Shown: positions 17,718 to 26,556 of the stretch, piece by piece
Numbering within the stretch: position 1 is the first letter of the stretch
Layout: each line of letters begins with the position of its first letter
Origin: Cyclobacterium sp.
GTDB taxonomy: Bacteria > Bacteroidota > Bacteroidia > Cytophagales > Cyclobacteriaceae
Assembly: GCF_014762705.1 (NCBI RefSeq)
Contig: NZ_JABURL010000094.1
Location: forward strand, 48,375-112,374
Direction: 5' to 3'
Length of the DNA: 64,000 nucleotides
Notes under the pieces: generated by a model
Told to the model about the DNA's origin: nothing
The model's input: the letters and a program-made list of their open reading frames with translations, nothing else
The model's database searches: none
Position numbers and translations under genes: made by a program

Positions 17718-18326
17718 TTATTCGATATCCCCAAAAAACTCCTCTAAACCCAGTTTAAATCCCTGGATTACCCTGGACTCCACCACATCCCCTGAAGTAA
17801 AAAGCCGAGAAGGTTTATACTTTCCATTGATGAAGCTGTAAATGAGCAAATCCCGGGTTTCGGCATGAATGATCCAATATTCGCCGACTCCGTTAGACTC
17901 ATACAACTCAAACTTATGCTTCAATTCGGTTTTGCTGTTACCCGGAGATAAAATTTCCACGATCAGGTCCGGTGCTCCGATGCAACCTCGCTCATCCAAT
18001 TTCTCCGGATCACAAATCACACAAATATCCGGCTGTACCACATCATGTATTTTCTTATCTTCTTTGGATGACTTTGGAAAGCGCACATCGAAGGGCGCAT
18101 TGTAAACTTGACAGGGTTTTTTCTCCAAAAAGTTATAGAGTTTAGCAGCTAACTTTATTGAAATCCGCTGATGGATGCGTTTGGGAGCAGCCGCAGCTTT
18201 CTTAAAAATCTTCCCTTTGATCAGCTCGACCACTTCCTCCATCTGCCAGGTCAGGTAGTCGGCATAGGAATGGTTACTGTATTCCAAATCCGGTTCTTTG
18301 AGAGTATCGGGCTTTTTGGTATTCAT
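17718..18326 (-). CDS. Uma2-family endonuclease-like protein (copy 1 of tandem pair)
   Basis: A 202-residue Uma2 (DUF820) protein with a PD-(D/E)XK nuclease-like fold. Visible family motifs are MEEVVELIKGKIF (about 29-41), VVQPDICVICDP (97-107), GAPDLIVEILSP (118-128; Asp120 and Glu124 are probable metal ligands), HKFELYESNGVGEYWII (137-153) and the closing SGDVVESRVIQGF. These proteins are abundant in cyanobacteria and Bacteroidota and their role is unproven; transposon or stress links have been suggested. A close paralogue lies 851 bp away (18569-19177), another at 40566, and a fourth tail at 2-79. A conserved promoter-like sequence abuts the start (18331-18363). Confidence 0.85.
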   Translation of the reverse strand: MNTKKPDTLKEPDLEYSNHSYADYLTWQMEEVVELIKGKIFKKAAAAPKRIHQRISIKLAAKLYNFLEKKPCQVYNAPFDVRFPKSSKEDKKIHDVVQPDICVICDPEKLDERGCIGAPDLIVEILSPGNSKTELKHKFELYESNGVGEYWIIHAETRDLLIYSFINGKYKPSRLFTSGDVVESRVIQGFKLGLEEFFGDIE

Positions 18327-18330
18327 GATA

Positions 18331-18363
18331 TAAATATACCGAAATGAGACCTATATTTCGAAA
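18331..18363 (-). promoter_or_regulatory. Near-leaderless promoter of Uma2 gene (copy 1)
   Basis: On the minus strand TTTCG (18363-18359) is followed after 20 nt by TATATTTA (18338-18331), close to the Bacteroidota -33 TTG / -7 TAnnTTTG pattern. Only four bases separate the -7-like box from the ATG at 18326, so transcription would start at or within a few bases of the start codon. The same arrangement precedes the second copy. Promoter function is inferred from this conservation. Confidence 0.5.
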
Positions 18364-18568
18364 AATGCAACCGGATCTATCACAAAACAGTCAATCGTTG
18401 CCGTTTTTTGACAAAACGATGGAGTCGTCGTCTATTTTCCTGCAATTTCCGCTTTTCTCCATATTTACGAACTTTCACACTTTATCCTGGTTAAAATATT
18501 AACTAACTTCTACAGGATCAACCTGTTGTATACTTGTTCTTTATCGGATAATGCAATGATTTTAAGGA

Positions 18569-19177
18569 CTAATCGATATCTTCAAAAAACGCTTCCAAAT
18601 CCAACTCAAACCCTTTGATTACATTTGATTCCACTACATCTCCGGAGGTAAAAAGCCGCGAAGGCTCATACTTTCCTTTGATCAGGCTATAAATGAGCAA
18701 ATCCCGGGTTTCCGCATGGATGATCCAATATTCCCGGACTCCGTTAGACTCATACAGCTCAAACTTATGCTTCAATTCGGTTTTACTATTGCCCGGAGAT
18801 AAAATTTCCACGATCAGGTCTGGTGCTCCGATGCAACCTCGCTCATCCAGTTTTCCTGGATCGCAAATCACACAGATATCGGGCTGAACAACATCGTATA
18901 TTTTTTTATCTTCTTGGGATGAGGTTGGAAACCGCACATCGAATGGGGCAGAATAAACCTGGCATTTTTTCCCTTTCAGAAAATTACCTAACCTTAAAAA
19001 TAACTCGCCCGAAACTTTTTGATGAATCCTTTTCGGAGAAGCAGCTGCTTTTTTAAAAATTTTCCCTTTGATCAATTCGACCACTTCATCCATCTGCCAG
19101 GTAAGGTAGTCGGCATAGGAATAGCCCTGGTAATCAAAATCAGGTTCTTCGACTGTATCGGGTTTTTTGGTATCCAT
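18569..19177 (-). CDS. Uma2-family endonuclease-like protein (copy 2 of tandem pair)
   Basis: A 202-residue paralogue of the gene at 17718-18326, of identical length. The central region (VVQPDICVICDP, GAPDLIVEILSPGNSKTELK, HKFELYESNGVREYWII) is nearly unchanged, while the segment after IHQ differs (KVSGELFLRLGNFLKGKK versus KLAAKLYNFLEKK). The third copy at 40566 has the KVS-type segment, which suggests domain-level exchange among the copies. The 242 bp separating it from copy 1 contain no gene. It lies 88 bp downstream of the sulfatase at 19266 on the same strand but has its own promoter-like sequence. Confidence 0.85.
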   Translation of the reverse strand: MDTKKPDTVEEPDFDYQGYSYADYLTWQMDEVVELIKGKIFKKAAASPKRIHQKVSGELFLRLGNFLKGKKCQVYSAPFDVRFPTSSQEDKKIYDVVQPDICVICDPGKLDERGCIGAPDLIVEILSPGNSKTELKHKFELYESNGVREYWIIHAETRDLLIYSLIKGKYEPSRLFTSGDVVESNVIKGFELDLEAFFEDID

Positions 19178-19181
19178 GATA

Positions 19182-19214
19182 TAAATATACCGAATTGGGA
19201 CCTATATTTCGAAA
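19182..19214 (-). promoter_or_regulatory. Near-leaderless promoter of Uma2 gene (copy 2)
   Basis: The same layout as upstream of copy 1: TTTCG (19214-19210), a 20-nt spacer, TATATTTA (19189-19182), then the ATG at 19177. The region between 19178 and 19220 differs from the copy-1 region (18327-18370) at only a few positions. Either it is functionally constrained or it was carried along in the tandem duplication. Confidence 0.5.
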
Positions 19215-19265
19215 CATGCAGCAATATTTCCATACCGACTCCAATTCCGCCCATATTTTTTGCGT

Positions 19266-21194
19266 TCAATAGACCTTTCTACGTTCCGGAAAAAGTGCGA
19301 TCGCATCATCGATAATGCGCTGGGGGTAGCCCAAATCAGATCCGGGATCTCCTGATACAAATTCTTTTTCTTTAAAAGCTTTCCAATGATCCAGGCTAAG
19401 CCGGTCATCTGTATGGCTGTATTGAAAGGCATTGAGGGCCTGGAGTAAGACGTAGCCGTTATCTGTAACATTTGCTTCCTTCATGATCGCTTCAAAAGCT
19501 GCCTCCGGGTCTCCGCATAGCCCAAGTGCCTGTGCGGCCATGATTCTATTGGCTGCAGATTCATCTTCCCTGACCATGGCTTTCAAACTGTTTTGCAGAA
19601 CATCGCTTTGATCCGGATTTAGAAAAATCCCATAAGCTCCCCAATACCGGATGATGGGGTTTTTATCCTTAAGGTACGGAAGTAAATTTTCAGTGCTTTC
19701 AACCGTTGCGGTTTTGGCTGCCTTCAGTATTTTCCGGATAGGATAATCTTTACTTTGGGCGAATTCATACAGTGTGGCATATTTTTTTTCGGCACCTGCG
19801 AGTTCATGAAACATGGGTTCCGGGATCAGCCCCACATCCCTGGTCTTCACCATCCAGCGATCCAGTTCTTTGGATAGTTTTTCCATCCGGATTTCCAGTG
19901 CTGCCTGATCCACAAGGTTTGTCACCTGCCAGGGATCATTTTTGGTATCAAAAAATTGCACCACAGGCTTTGGCTCGTAAAACTGAGACTGAACCTCATC
20001 GGTTTTACCCTCCTCATGAGCCGCCTCATAAGCCCTCCAATTGGCCTGTACCTGGTAGCCGTACCTTGAATCCCTGCCTCTGGGTCTGTGGGGCATAAAA
20101 TTTCTGATAAAATAGTATTTTCCGTCCGTCACTGCTCTGGAGAAATCGTATCGCTCCGCCATTCTATCCCTGAAAAAATGGACAAATTCAGGTGATTTTT
20201 CGGAATCCTTTCCCAGAAATGATTTTCCCTGCATGATGGCAGGAATTTCATTTCCGGTGATGGAAAGTAAAGTGGGTGCCAAATCCACGAAACTAACCAA
20301 TGACCCGTCCACCTCTCCCGCTGACACAGATGACAAGTGTTTCCATTTGTCGGGAAGGTGTACCATCATGGGCACCTGGGTGCCCACATTGTAGATATAC
20401 CGCTTGGATCGGGAAAGCTGCCCTCCATGATCCGAGTAGAAAAAAACGATGGTGTTTTCAGTAAGTCCCGCATCCTCCAGTTCCTGTAGCAAGTCCCCCA
20501 CCTGGCTGTCCATCAAAGTAATCAGGTCATGGAAACGGGCCCAGTCCTCCCTGATTTCAGGAAGATCCGGGTGATAAGGAGGAAGCTGAATGTCGGCTGG
20601 ATCGATTCGCGGTTTCTCCGGAATCATTTCATTTTCCACATAATGGTCTATTCTCTGCTTACTAAGCTGGCTTTCGTGGGTAACTGTCAGATTAAAAACA
20701 GCAAAGAAGGGCTGATCCGCTGCCCTGTTTTTATAATGCGCTTCATTGCTGGATTCGTCCCATAGTTCAGGGTCATTGATAAAGTTGGAATTGTAATCTT
20801 TCTTGCTATTGTTTGTACAATAATAGCCTGCCTCCCTTAATATTTTGGGGTAGGCAGGGATCTGCTCCGGCAATTGCACCCTGGTTCTCATTTGGTGTGT
20901 ACCAGTAGTGGAGGCATACATTCCAGACAGGATTGTGGCCCTTGCTACTGCACATACAGGTGCATTGGCATACGCATTACTGAATTGGATAGCCCTTTTT
21001 GCCAGCTTATCCAGGTTTGGCGTGTGCGCCTGTGCAAAGCCATAACTGCCCAGGTAGGGGCTGATATCCTCGCAGGTGATCCAGAGTACGTTTGGCCTGT
21101 CAGTGGGTGTTTCCTGGGCCATAATCCACCTGCTCAGCAGTAGTAGAAAAAGCAAAACGATTGAAGCCCGTCCGGACGGATGTAAAAAGTTCAT
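19266..21194 (-). CDS. S1-family sulfatase with CAVAR formylglycine site and HEAT-like C-terminus
   Basis: A 642-residue exported sulfatase (signal peptide to about 26, MAQE). The formylglycine site is C81-AVAR, a CxAxR variant of the usual CxPxR. The first metal-binding pair reads ED (CEDISPYLGSYG) instead of DD. The second metal site is FYSDHGGQLSRSKRYIYN (DHGG). A C-terminal region (about 520-640) contains alpha-helical HEAT-like repeats (NPIIRYWGAYGIF, RIMAAQALGLCGDPEAAFEAI, YVLLQALNAFQ), seen in some S1 sulfatases of Bacteroidota and Planctomycetes. The start codon overlaps the stop of the upstream sulfatase by 4 nt (ATGA), so the two are cotranscribed. It is the last gene of unit 1. The sulfated substrate is unknown, and maturation needs a formylglycine-generating enzyme not encoded in this window. 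Confidence 0.9.
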   Translation of the reverse strand: MNFLHPSGRASIVLLFLLLLSRWIMAQETPTDRPNVLWITCEDISPYLGSYGFAQAHTPNLDKLAKRAIQFSNAYANAPVCAVARATILSGMYASTTGTHQMRTRVQLPEQIPAYPKILREAGYYCTNNSKKDYNSNFINDPELWDESSNEAHYKNRAADQPFFAVFNLTVTHESQLSKQRIDHYVENEMIPEKPRIDPADIQLPPYHPDLPEIREDWARFHDLITLMDSQVGDLLQELEDAGLTENTIVFFYSDHGGQLSRSKRYIYNVGTQVPMMVHLPDKWKHLSSVSAGEVDGSLVSFVDLAPTLLSITGNEIPAIMQGKSFLGKDSEKSPEFVHFFRDRMAERYDFSRAVTDGKYYFIRNFMPHRPRGRDSRYGYQVQANWRAYEAAHEEGKTDEVQSQFYEPKPVVQFFDTKNDPWQVTNLVDQAALEIRMEKLSKELDRWMVKTRDVGLIPEPMFHELAGAEKKYATLYEFAQSKDYPIRKILKAAKTATVESTENLLPYLKDKNPIIRYWGAYGIFLNPDQSDVLQNSLKAMVREDESAANRIMAAQALGLCGDPEAAFEAIMKEANVTDNGYVLLQALNAFQYSHTDDRLSLDHWKAFKEKEFVSGDPGSDLGYPQRIIDDAIALFPERRKVY

Positions 21195-22825
21195 TTTAGT
21201 GTACTTCCTTCGATTGGTTTTGGAAATTCCCTCATGGGGCTGTAACGCAGGTAAGAATCAAAAACTTCCGGATCGGGACCTACCACCCGCGGATCTTTTG
21301 TTTCCCTCAGCTCGGCCAACAGGGCCTGCCGCAATTCTTCTTTGATTTCGGCATATTCCGGATCATCGGCCAGGTTATTCATGCATTCGGGATCCGATTG
21401 GATATCATATAGTAGCACTTCCGGGTTTTTTTCGAAAGCTGCTTCAAAAAACGGTCGCACGTCTTCATCATCCCGGTTTTCGACAAGATAGGATTTTGTA
21501 GGCGCCGCATCCACATCCGTAAATGCCCAATCGGAATGATGCTCGCCATCTTCATCCATTCCATAAAGGGGAAGGAGCTCATCCTGGTTGTCGGGATTGA
21601 TACGCTGAGGGGCACCTGCGGGCCAGCGATCAGGCTTGATGTTCCAGATCAGCAGGTGATCCTGACTGCGAATGACCCGCTGTGGATAGCCCCTATTTTC
21701 ATAGCGGGAGGAAGAATGTCGCTCACGCCCCGAAAAGACATATTTCCTGGAGGGATCGATATCTCCATGTTCTTCTGATTCCAATAGGTGCCGGAGACTT
21801 TTTCCCGTGATGGGCAACATGCCCTCGTCACTGGTTTCTGTCAGATCCAGAATCGTAGGTGCCAAATCAATAAAATTAACGGGATCATTTACCATTCTGT
21901 CTCCTGGAAATGCCTTAGGATACCTGACAGCTAAGGGGACATGGATACCGTAGTCATAACCATTGGCTTTTGCTCTCGGGAAAGCCATGCCATTATCTGA
22001 AGTGACGATAATAATGGTGTTGTCCAGCTCTCCTGTTTCCTCCAGGTATTCCAGCATGTACTGCAGGTGCTGGTCAAACCATTCGATTTCCACAGCATAA
22101 TCCAGGAGATCCCCCCTTACTATGGGGTGATCGGGTAGGAAGCCGGGAACTTCCGCATCGGAAAGTTTTTTATCGGTGCGTTTCCAGGAATCCTGCTCAA
22201 AGGCCCGGTGGGGTTCGGTGGCCCCATACCAAAAGAAGAAAGGATCGTCATTCTCTCTTACATTTTCCATGAAATATTTGAAATTTTCAAAATAATTCAG
22301 GGAATTGATTTGAGCGGCGGGCCGTTTATCGACCTCCGTACCAGTCTCATACCGTATATTGCTATGTGCTATGCCAGCGGCATCTGTCTCCCTCCATAGG
22401 GAATCATTTTCGTCCCGGGCATAGCGGAAAGGGGATACTCCTTTTCCGGTACGACCGGTGATATAGCCATTCTGGTCCAAAAGGTCCACGAAAGGTACAT
22501 GCTTTTTGAGCCAGGGGGCTGCATGCTGGCCGGATTGTTCGTTTTGCCAGTGATGACGGCCGGTAATGATGCTGCTTCTGGAAGGCGCGCACCCGGGTGA
22601 ACCGGCGATACAATTGGTAAAGTAAACTCCTTCCCTGGCCACCCGGTCAAAGGCCGGGGTATTTACAAATTTACTTCCGGCAAAGCTGGTATGGTAATAA
22701 GACTGGTCATCGCTGATGACAAAGAGGATATTGGGAGATTTAATTGCTGAATCCTGGTTGCTGGAAGAGCAGCCGTAGATCAACAGGATGGTTACTACAA
22801 CAAGTAATTTCTGGGCATTTTTCAT
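21191..22825 (-). CDS. S1-family sulfatase lipoprotein (N-sulfoglucosamine sulfohydrolase type)
   Basis: A 544-residue lipoprotein (lipobox YGC, Cys19). The metal site is ISDDQSYYHTSFAG and the formylglycine site is C79-APSR in GSPGCAPSRSSIITGRHHW; a second metal motif follows in TSDNGMAFPRAKANG. The overall pattern resembles heparan N-sulfatase/SGSH-like S1 enzymes, but substrate specificity cannot be read from the motifs. It is a close duplicate of the sulfatase at 23106-24737 in length and in most motifs. The downstream sulfatase overlaps its stop by 4 nt. The 280-bp gap to the upstream copy holds a decayed piece of a third sulfatase gene. Confidence 0.9.
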   Translation of the reverse strand: MKNAQKLLVVVTILLIYGCSSSNQDSAIKSPNILFVISDDQSYYHTSFAGSKFVNTPAFDRVAREGVYFTNCIAGSPGCAPSRSSIITGRHHWQNEQSGQHAAPWLKKHVPFVDLLDQNGYITGRTGKGVSPFRYARDENDSLWRETDAAGIAHSNIRYETGTEVDKRPAAQINSLNYFENFKYFMENVRENDDPFFFWYGATEPHRAFEQDSWKRTDKKLSDAEVPGFLPDHPIVRGDLLDYAVEIEWFDQHLQYMLEYLEETGELDNTIIIVTSDNGMAFPRAKANGYDYGIHVPLAVRYPKAFPGDRMVNDPVNFIDLAPTILDLTETSDEGMLPITGKSLRHLLESEEHGDIDPSRKYVFSGRERHSSSRYENRGYPQRVIRSQDHLLIWNIKPDRWPAGAPQRINPDNQDELLPLYGMDEDGEHHSDWAFTDVDAAPTKSYLVENRDDEDVRPFFEAAFEKNPEVLLYDIQSDPECMNNLADDPEYAEIKEELRQALLAELRETKDPRVVGPDPEVFDSYLRYSPMREFPKPIEGSTLK

Positions 22826-22875
22826 TTAATTGAGACTTTATTTTTCTGAACTTCTTGATTAAATACCAATGTTAC

Positions 22876-23040
22876 AGCGTAAATCGATTATTCATCTGAT
22901 TGTATTGGACATACCTTTCTGCCAGTTTTCCCAAATTTGGTAAAGACAACTGATCAAATCCATAAGTTCCTCTACATGAACTGATATCCTTGCGGGTTTT
23001 CTATGGTACATTGAGCCAACCATAATCAAATTTGGGACAG
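22876..23040 (-). pseudogene. Decayed N-terminal fragment of a sulfatase gene
   Basis: Translated on the minus strand, this stretch reads PKFDYGWLNVP, a stop codon, then KTRKDISSCRGTYGFDQ and LSLPNLGKLAERYVQYNQ. It aligns with the N-terminus of the sulfatase at 19266-21194 (PNVLWITCEDISPYLGSYGF and AQAHTPNLDKLAKRAIQFSN). Metal-binding Asp, GSYGF and TPNLDKLAKR counterparts are recognisable, but the in-frame stop and absent flanks make it non-functional. It fits between the two duplicated sulfatases, so the unit once carried an additional sulfatase gene, or a duplication of the CAVAR-type gene was lost by deletion. Confidence 0.7.
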
Positions 23041-23105
23041 ACCTGGCTTCCTCAAAACAGGCTTAATATAAAGATTATATACCCTCCTAAGGTAGGAAGA
23101 AGAAA

Positions 23106-24737
23106 TCACTTTAATGTACTATTTTCGGTTGGTTTTGGAAAATCTCTCATGTTCATGTAACGCGGATAGGAATCAAAAACTTCCGTGTCAGGTCCCACCA
23201 CTCGGGGATCTTCTGTCTCTCTTAGTTCGCTTATTAATACCTCTTTCATTTCTTCTTTGATCCTTTCATAGTCAGGGTCATCTGCCAGGTTGTTCATGCA
23301 ATCTGGGTCCGATTGTATATTATAAAGGAGCACTTCGGGATTTTTTTCGAAGGCAGCTTCAAAAAATGGTCTAATCGCCTTATCTTCCCGATTTTCAATT
23401 ATAAAGGATTTGGTAGGCGTCGCACCCACATCTGTAAATGCCCAATCGGAATGATGTATCCCGTTTTCATCGATGCCATATTGTGGAAGCAACTCGTTTT
23501 CATTTTCAGGATTTATGCGTTGAGGTGCACCTGCCGGCCAGCGATCGGGTTTCATATTCCAGATCAATAAATGTTCCTGGCTCCTGATCACTCGCTGGGG
23601 ATACCCCCAGTTTTGGTAGCGTGATGAGGAATGGCGTTCGCGTCCCGAAAAAACATATTGTCTTGAAGGATCCACTGTGCCCTCTCTGGAAGATTCCAAA
23701 ATATTCCGAATACTTTTGCCAGTAATAGGCAACATTCCCTCTGCACTGGTATTTGTCAGGTCAAGTATGGTGGGTGCCAGGTCAATAAAATTAACCGGAT
23801 CGTCAACTATACGACCCCGGGGAAATGCGCGGGGATACCTGATAGCCAAAGGGACGTGAATTCCGTAATCATAGCCATTGGCCTTTGCTCTCGGAAAAGG
23901 CATGCCATTATCCGAGGTCACGATGATGATGGTATTTTCCAATTCACCGGTTCCTTCCAGGTATTTCAGCATGTACTGTAGGTGCTGGTCAAACCATTCG
24001 ATTTCTACGGCATAATCCAGGAGATTACCCCTTACAACCGGGTGGTCGGGCAGAAAGGCGGGAACCTCCACATCCGATAATTTTTTTTTAGTTCTTTTCC
24101 AGAAATCCTGTTCGTAGGGTAGATGTGGTTCTGTGGAACCGTACCAGAAAAAGAAAGGAGCATCACCCCGAACATTCTCCATAAAAAACTTAAAATTTTC
24201 AAAGTAATCCACAGTACTGATGCCTGTAGAGGGCCTTACATCTCCTTCGGTTCCTGGTTCATACTGAATGTTACTATGAATTACTCCGGCCGCATCTGTT
24301 TCCCGCCACAGTGAGTCATTGTTATCCCGGGCGTACTGAAAAGGGGATACGCCCTTCCCGGTACGTCCGGTGATATAGCCATTCTGATCCAGCATATCTA
24401 CAAAAGGCACGTGCTTTTTGAGCCATGGGGCCGCATGTTGGCCGGATTGCTCATTTTGCCAATGATGGCGGCCGGTAATGATGCTGCTTCTGGAAGGCGC
24501 ACAACCTGGCGAACCTGCAATACAATTCGTAAAATATACCCCTTCCCTGGCTACCCTGTCAAAGGCAGGGGTATTTACAAAATCACTACCCGCAAAGCTG
24601 GTATGGTAATAAGACTGGTCATCACTGATAACAAATAAGATATTAGGACTGTGATTTACGGACTCTTCCTCCCCCGAAGAACAACTGTAGATCAACAAAA
24701 TGGATAATACTCCGAGTAATTTAAGCTTTTTTCTCAT
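23106..24737 (-). CDS. S1-family sulfatase lipoprotein, tandem paralogue
   Basis: A 543-residue lipoprotein (lipobox YSC, Cys19) almost co-linear with the sulfatase at 21191. Metal motif ISDDQSYYHTSFAG, formylglycine site C79-APSR and TSDNGMPFPRAKANG are conserved, and so are the C-terminal residues (FPKPTENSTLK versus FPKPIEGSTLK). Differences are scattered, with an altered signal peptide and a one-residue length change, which indicates a tandem duplication that has had time to diverge. It lies 90 nt downstream of the SusD gene, so it is probably the first enzyme of the unit 1 transcript. Possible subfunctionalisation (for example different positions on the same sugar) is inference. Confidence 0.9.
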   Translation of the reverse strand: MRKKLKLLGVLSILLIYSCSSGEEESVNHSPNILFVISDDQSYYHTSFAGSDFVNTPAFDRVAREGVYFTNCIAGSPGCAPSRSSIITGRHHWQNEQSGQHAAPWLKKHVPFVDMLDQNGYITGRTGKGVSPFQYARDNNDSLWRETDAAGVIHSNIQYEPGTEGDVRPSTGISTVDYFENFKFFMENVRGDAPFFFWYGSTEPHLPYEQDFWKRTKKKLSDVEVPAFLPDHPVVRGNLLDYAVEIEWFDQHLQYMLKYLEGTGELENTIIIVTSDNGMPFPRAKANGYDYGIHVPLAIRYPRAFPRGRIVDDPVNFIDLAPTILDLTNTSAEGMLPITGKSIRNILESSREGTVDPSRQYVFSGRERHSSSRYQNWGYPQRVIRSQEHLLIWNMKPDRWPAGAPQRINPENENELLPQYGIDENGIHHSDWAFTDVGATPTKSFIIENREDKAIRPFFEAAFEKNPEVLLYNIQSDPDCMNNLADDPDYERIKEEMKEVLISELRETEDPRVVGPDTEVFDSYPRYMNMRDFPKPTENSTLK

Positions 24738-24827
24738 TTATATTTGAAGTTTTGTTCTTCAATATACCTAAGCAAAACTGAGAAGAATACGCATATTTCA
24801 GCCCTGAAATAGTAACTATCTCCACTT

Positions 24828-26537
24828 TCACTCCGCAGCATAACCTGGATTTTGGGCTAGTGTTGCACCCGTATTCCGTTCAATTTCGGAAAAGGGAATG
24901 GGGAATAAATTATGATAAGGCTGTACATCCACGCCAAAATTGGTCACATCAGGTCTTCCTTCACAATACCTGTTTGTTCGATCAAAGAGTAATCCCAGTC
25001 GGTTAAGTGTAAGGCGTCGCTTCTCTTCCACTCCCAATTCCCGCATTCGTTCATCCAGGATAAAATCGATATCTACTTCTCCCGAACTTACCGGCATGGC
25101 ATTGGCCCTGTCCCTGACCACATTGATATCACTGGCAGCTTCTGTCAATTGGTTATTGCCAAGATAGGCTTCTGCGCGGAGCAGATAGGTTTCTGCCAGG
25201 CGGATATGGTATTGGTCACTGTAAGTAGTTCCTGCAGTGGCCGCATTCAGCGTCATCAAGTTTGGATCTACAAAGAGTTCAGGTGGATGTTGACCAGGGG
25301 TAGTGACCTTGGACTGATAAGGATAGAAAAACCTAATGGTATCATTCAGAGATTGCCTGAACAAAGGCATGTGATCGGAAATATTTTGTCCATACCATTC
25401 AGATTCCGGGTTATTAAAGGCCACATCCCGGATAAAATTATGCTCGGAATTGCGCATATCCTCCCAATCATCCTCCCAGATTCCATAATTGAGATGGTTG
25501 GTACCTCTAAACCGACCAATGCCTCTCCCTCCCGTATTGTCCGATACACCAAGAGGTAGAAAGGGAGCGACCCCCGACGGATCTCTTACTATAAAACTCC
25601 AGGGTCTGGGGGCATGGTCTCTTTCCAATTGGGGACCTTGCCTACTTGAAGATGAAACAGCACCTCCAGGAACATCCACTTCGTATTGCCATACCCAAAT
25701 CCCTTCGGTATTACCCACTCCTCTGTTTTGGTTGAATCTCCTGAATAAATCCCAGTAAACATCTCCTTCTTCATTGGCAAGAGATCCAAATCGCTCAGTC
25801 ATCAATGCAGTATTTGGATCGTCAATTACCATGCTGGCTGCTGTGATTGCATCCGTCCACCTTTCCAAAGTCACATAAACTTCAGCCAATATATGATAGG
25901 CGGCCAGGTTATTGACTTCCCCATCCCTTACTGCGGTGATACCTGGAAGGTTGGCTGCAGCAAATTCCAAATCTTCGGCGGCCTGAAAGTATACTTCCTC
26001 CCGGCTTGCCCTGACATAATCGGTTTTGGGAGAACTTACCTCCTCCAGTTCCAGGGGCACTCCACCGAAAAGGTGGGCGAGGTTCCGATAAGCAAAACCA
26101 CGAAATAATTTGGCCTGAGCTTCAATCAGGGATTTTTCCTGATCGCTCATGACTGAATTATCCATTCTGTTCAGTATGATATTGGCTCCAGATATTACCC
26201 GGTAATATTGTCGCCAATGGAATTCCACCATTTCGCTGGTGGGCAGTAAAGTGGCTAAATAAGAACCGAATCGCACATTGAGTTGATTGGCACCATTATA
26301 ACCCAGATCGGTCCCATAGATATAATCCAAAGGCCTGTGCTCTCCATCGGATAAAATCACCCTGGATTGGTCATAAAGCGCATATACGGCAGCATTGAAA
26401 TCCGAGAAGGTAATATAGGAATTTTCCGGGCTGGCAAAATCCAAAGGGACTTCCTCCAGAATCGCTGATTCATCACAACCTGAAATTCCAATTAGCAAAA
26501 TTCCTGCGCAAAGTATGATATAGTTTAATATTTTCAT
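24828..26537 (-). CDS. SusD/RagB family glycan-binding lipoprotein (unit 1)
   Basis: A 569-residue outer-membrane lipoprotein (lipobox ISGC, Cys21). SusD-type features are the N-terminal EVPLDFASPEN segment, the TPR-like region with YRVISGANIILNRMDN, AQAKLFRGFAYRNLAHLFGGVPL and AAYHILAEVYVTLERWTDAITAA, and the C-terminal YLLRAEAYLGNNQLTEAASDINVVRDRAN and LDERMRELGVEEKRRLTLNRL. It ends in a short NPGYAAE, the usual SusD-type terminus. SusD proteins form a lid on the paired SusC transporter and capture oligosaccharides. The gene follows its SusC partner after 19 nt. Confidence 0.95.
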   Translation of the reverse strand: MKILNYIILCAGILLIGISGCDESAILEEVPLDFASPENSYITFSDFNAAVYALYDQSRVILSDGEHRPLDYIYGTDLGYNGANQLNVRFGSYLATLLPTSEMVEFHWRQYYRVISGANIILNRMDNSVMSDQEKSLIEAQAKLFRGFAYRNLAHLFGGVPLELEEVSSPKTDYVRASREEVYFQAAEDLEFAAANLPGITAVRDGEVNNLAAYHILAEVYVTLERWTDAITAASMVIDDPNTALMTERFGSLANEEGDVYWDLFRRFNQNRGVGNTEGIWVWQYEVDVPGGAVSSSSRQGPQLERDHAPRPWSFIVRDPSGVAPFLPLGVSDNTGGRGIGRFRGTNHLNYGIWEDDWEDMRNSEHNFIRDVAFNNPESEWYGQNISDHMPLFRQSLNDTIRFFYPYQSKVTTPGQHPPELFVDPNLMTLNAATAGTTYSDQYHIRLAETYLLRAEAYLGNNQLTEAASDINVVRDRANAMPVSSGEVDIDFILDERMRELGVEEKRRLTLNRLGLLFDRTNRYCEGRPDVTNFGVDVQPYHNLFPIPFSEIERNTGATLAQNPGYAAE

Positions 26538-26556
26538 GATTCTTTATTTTTGGTGA

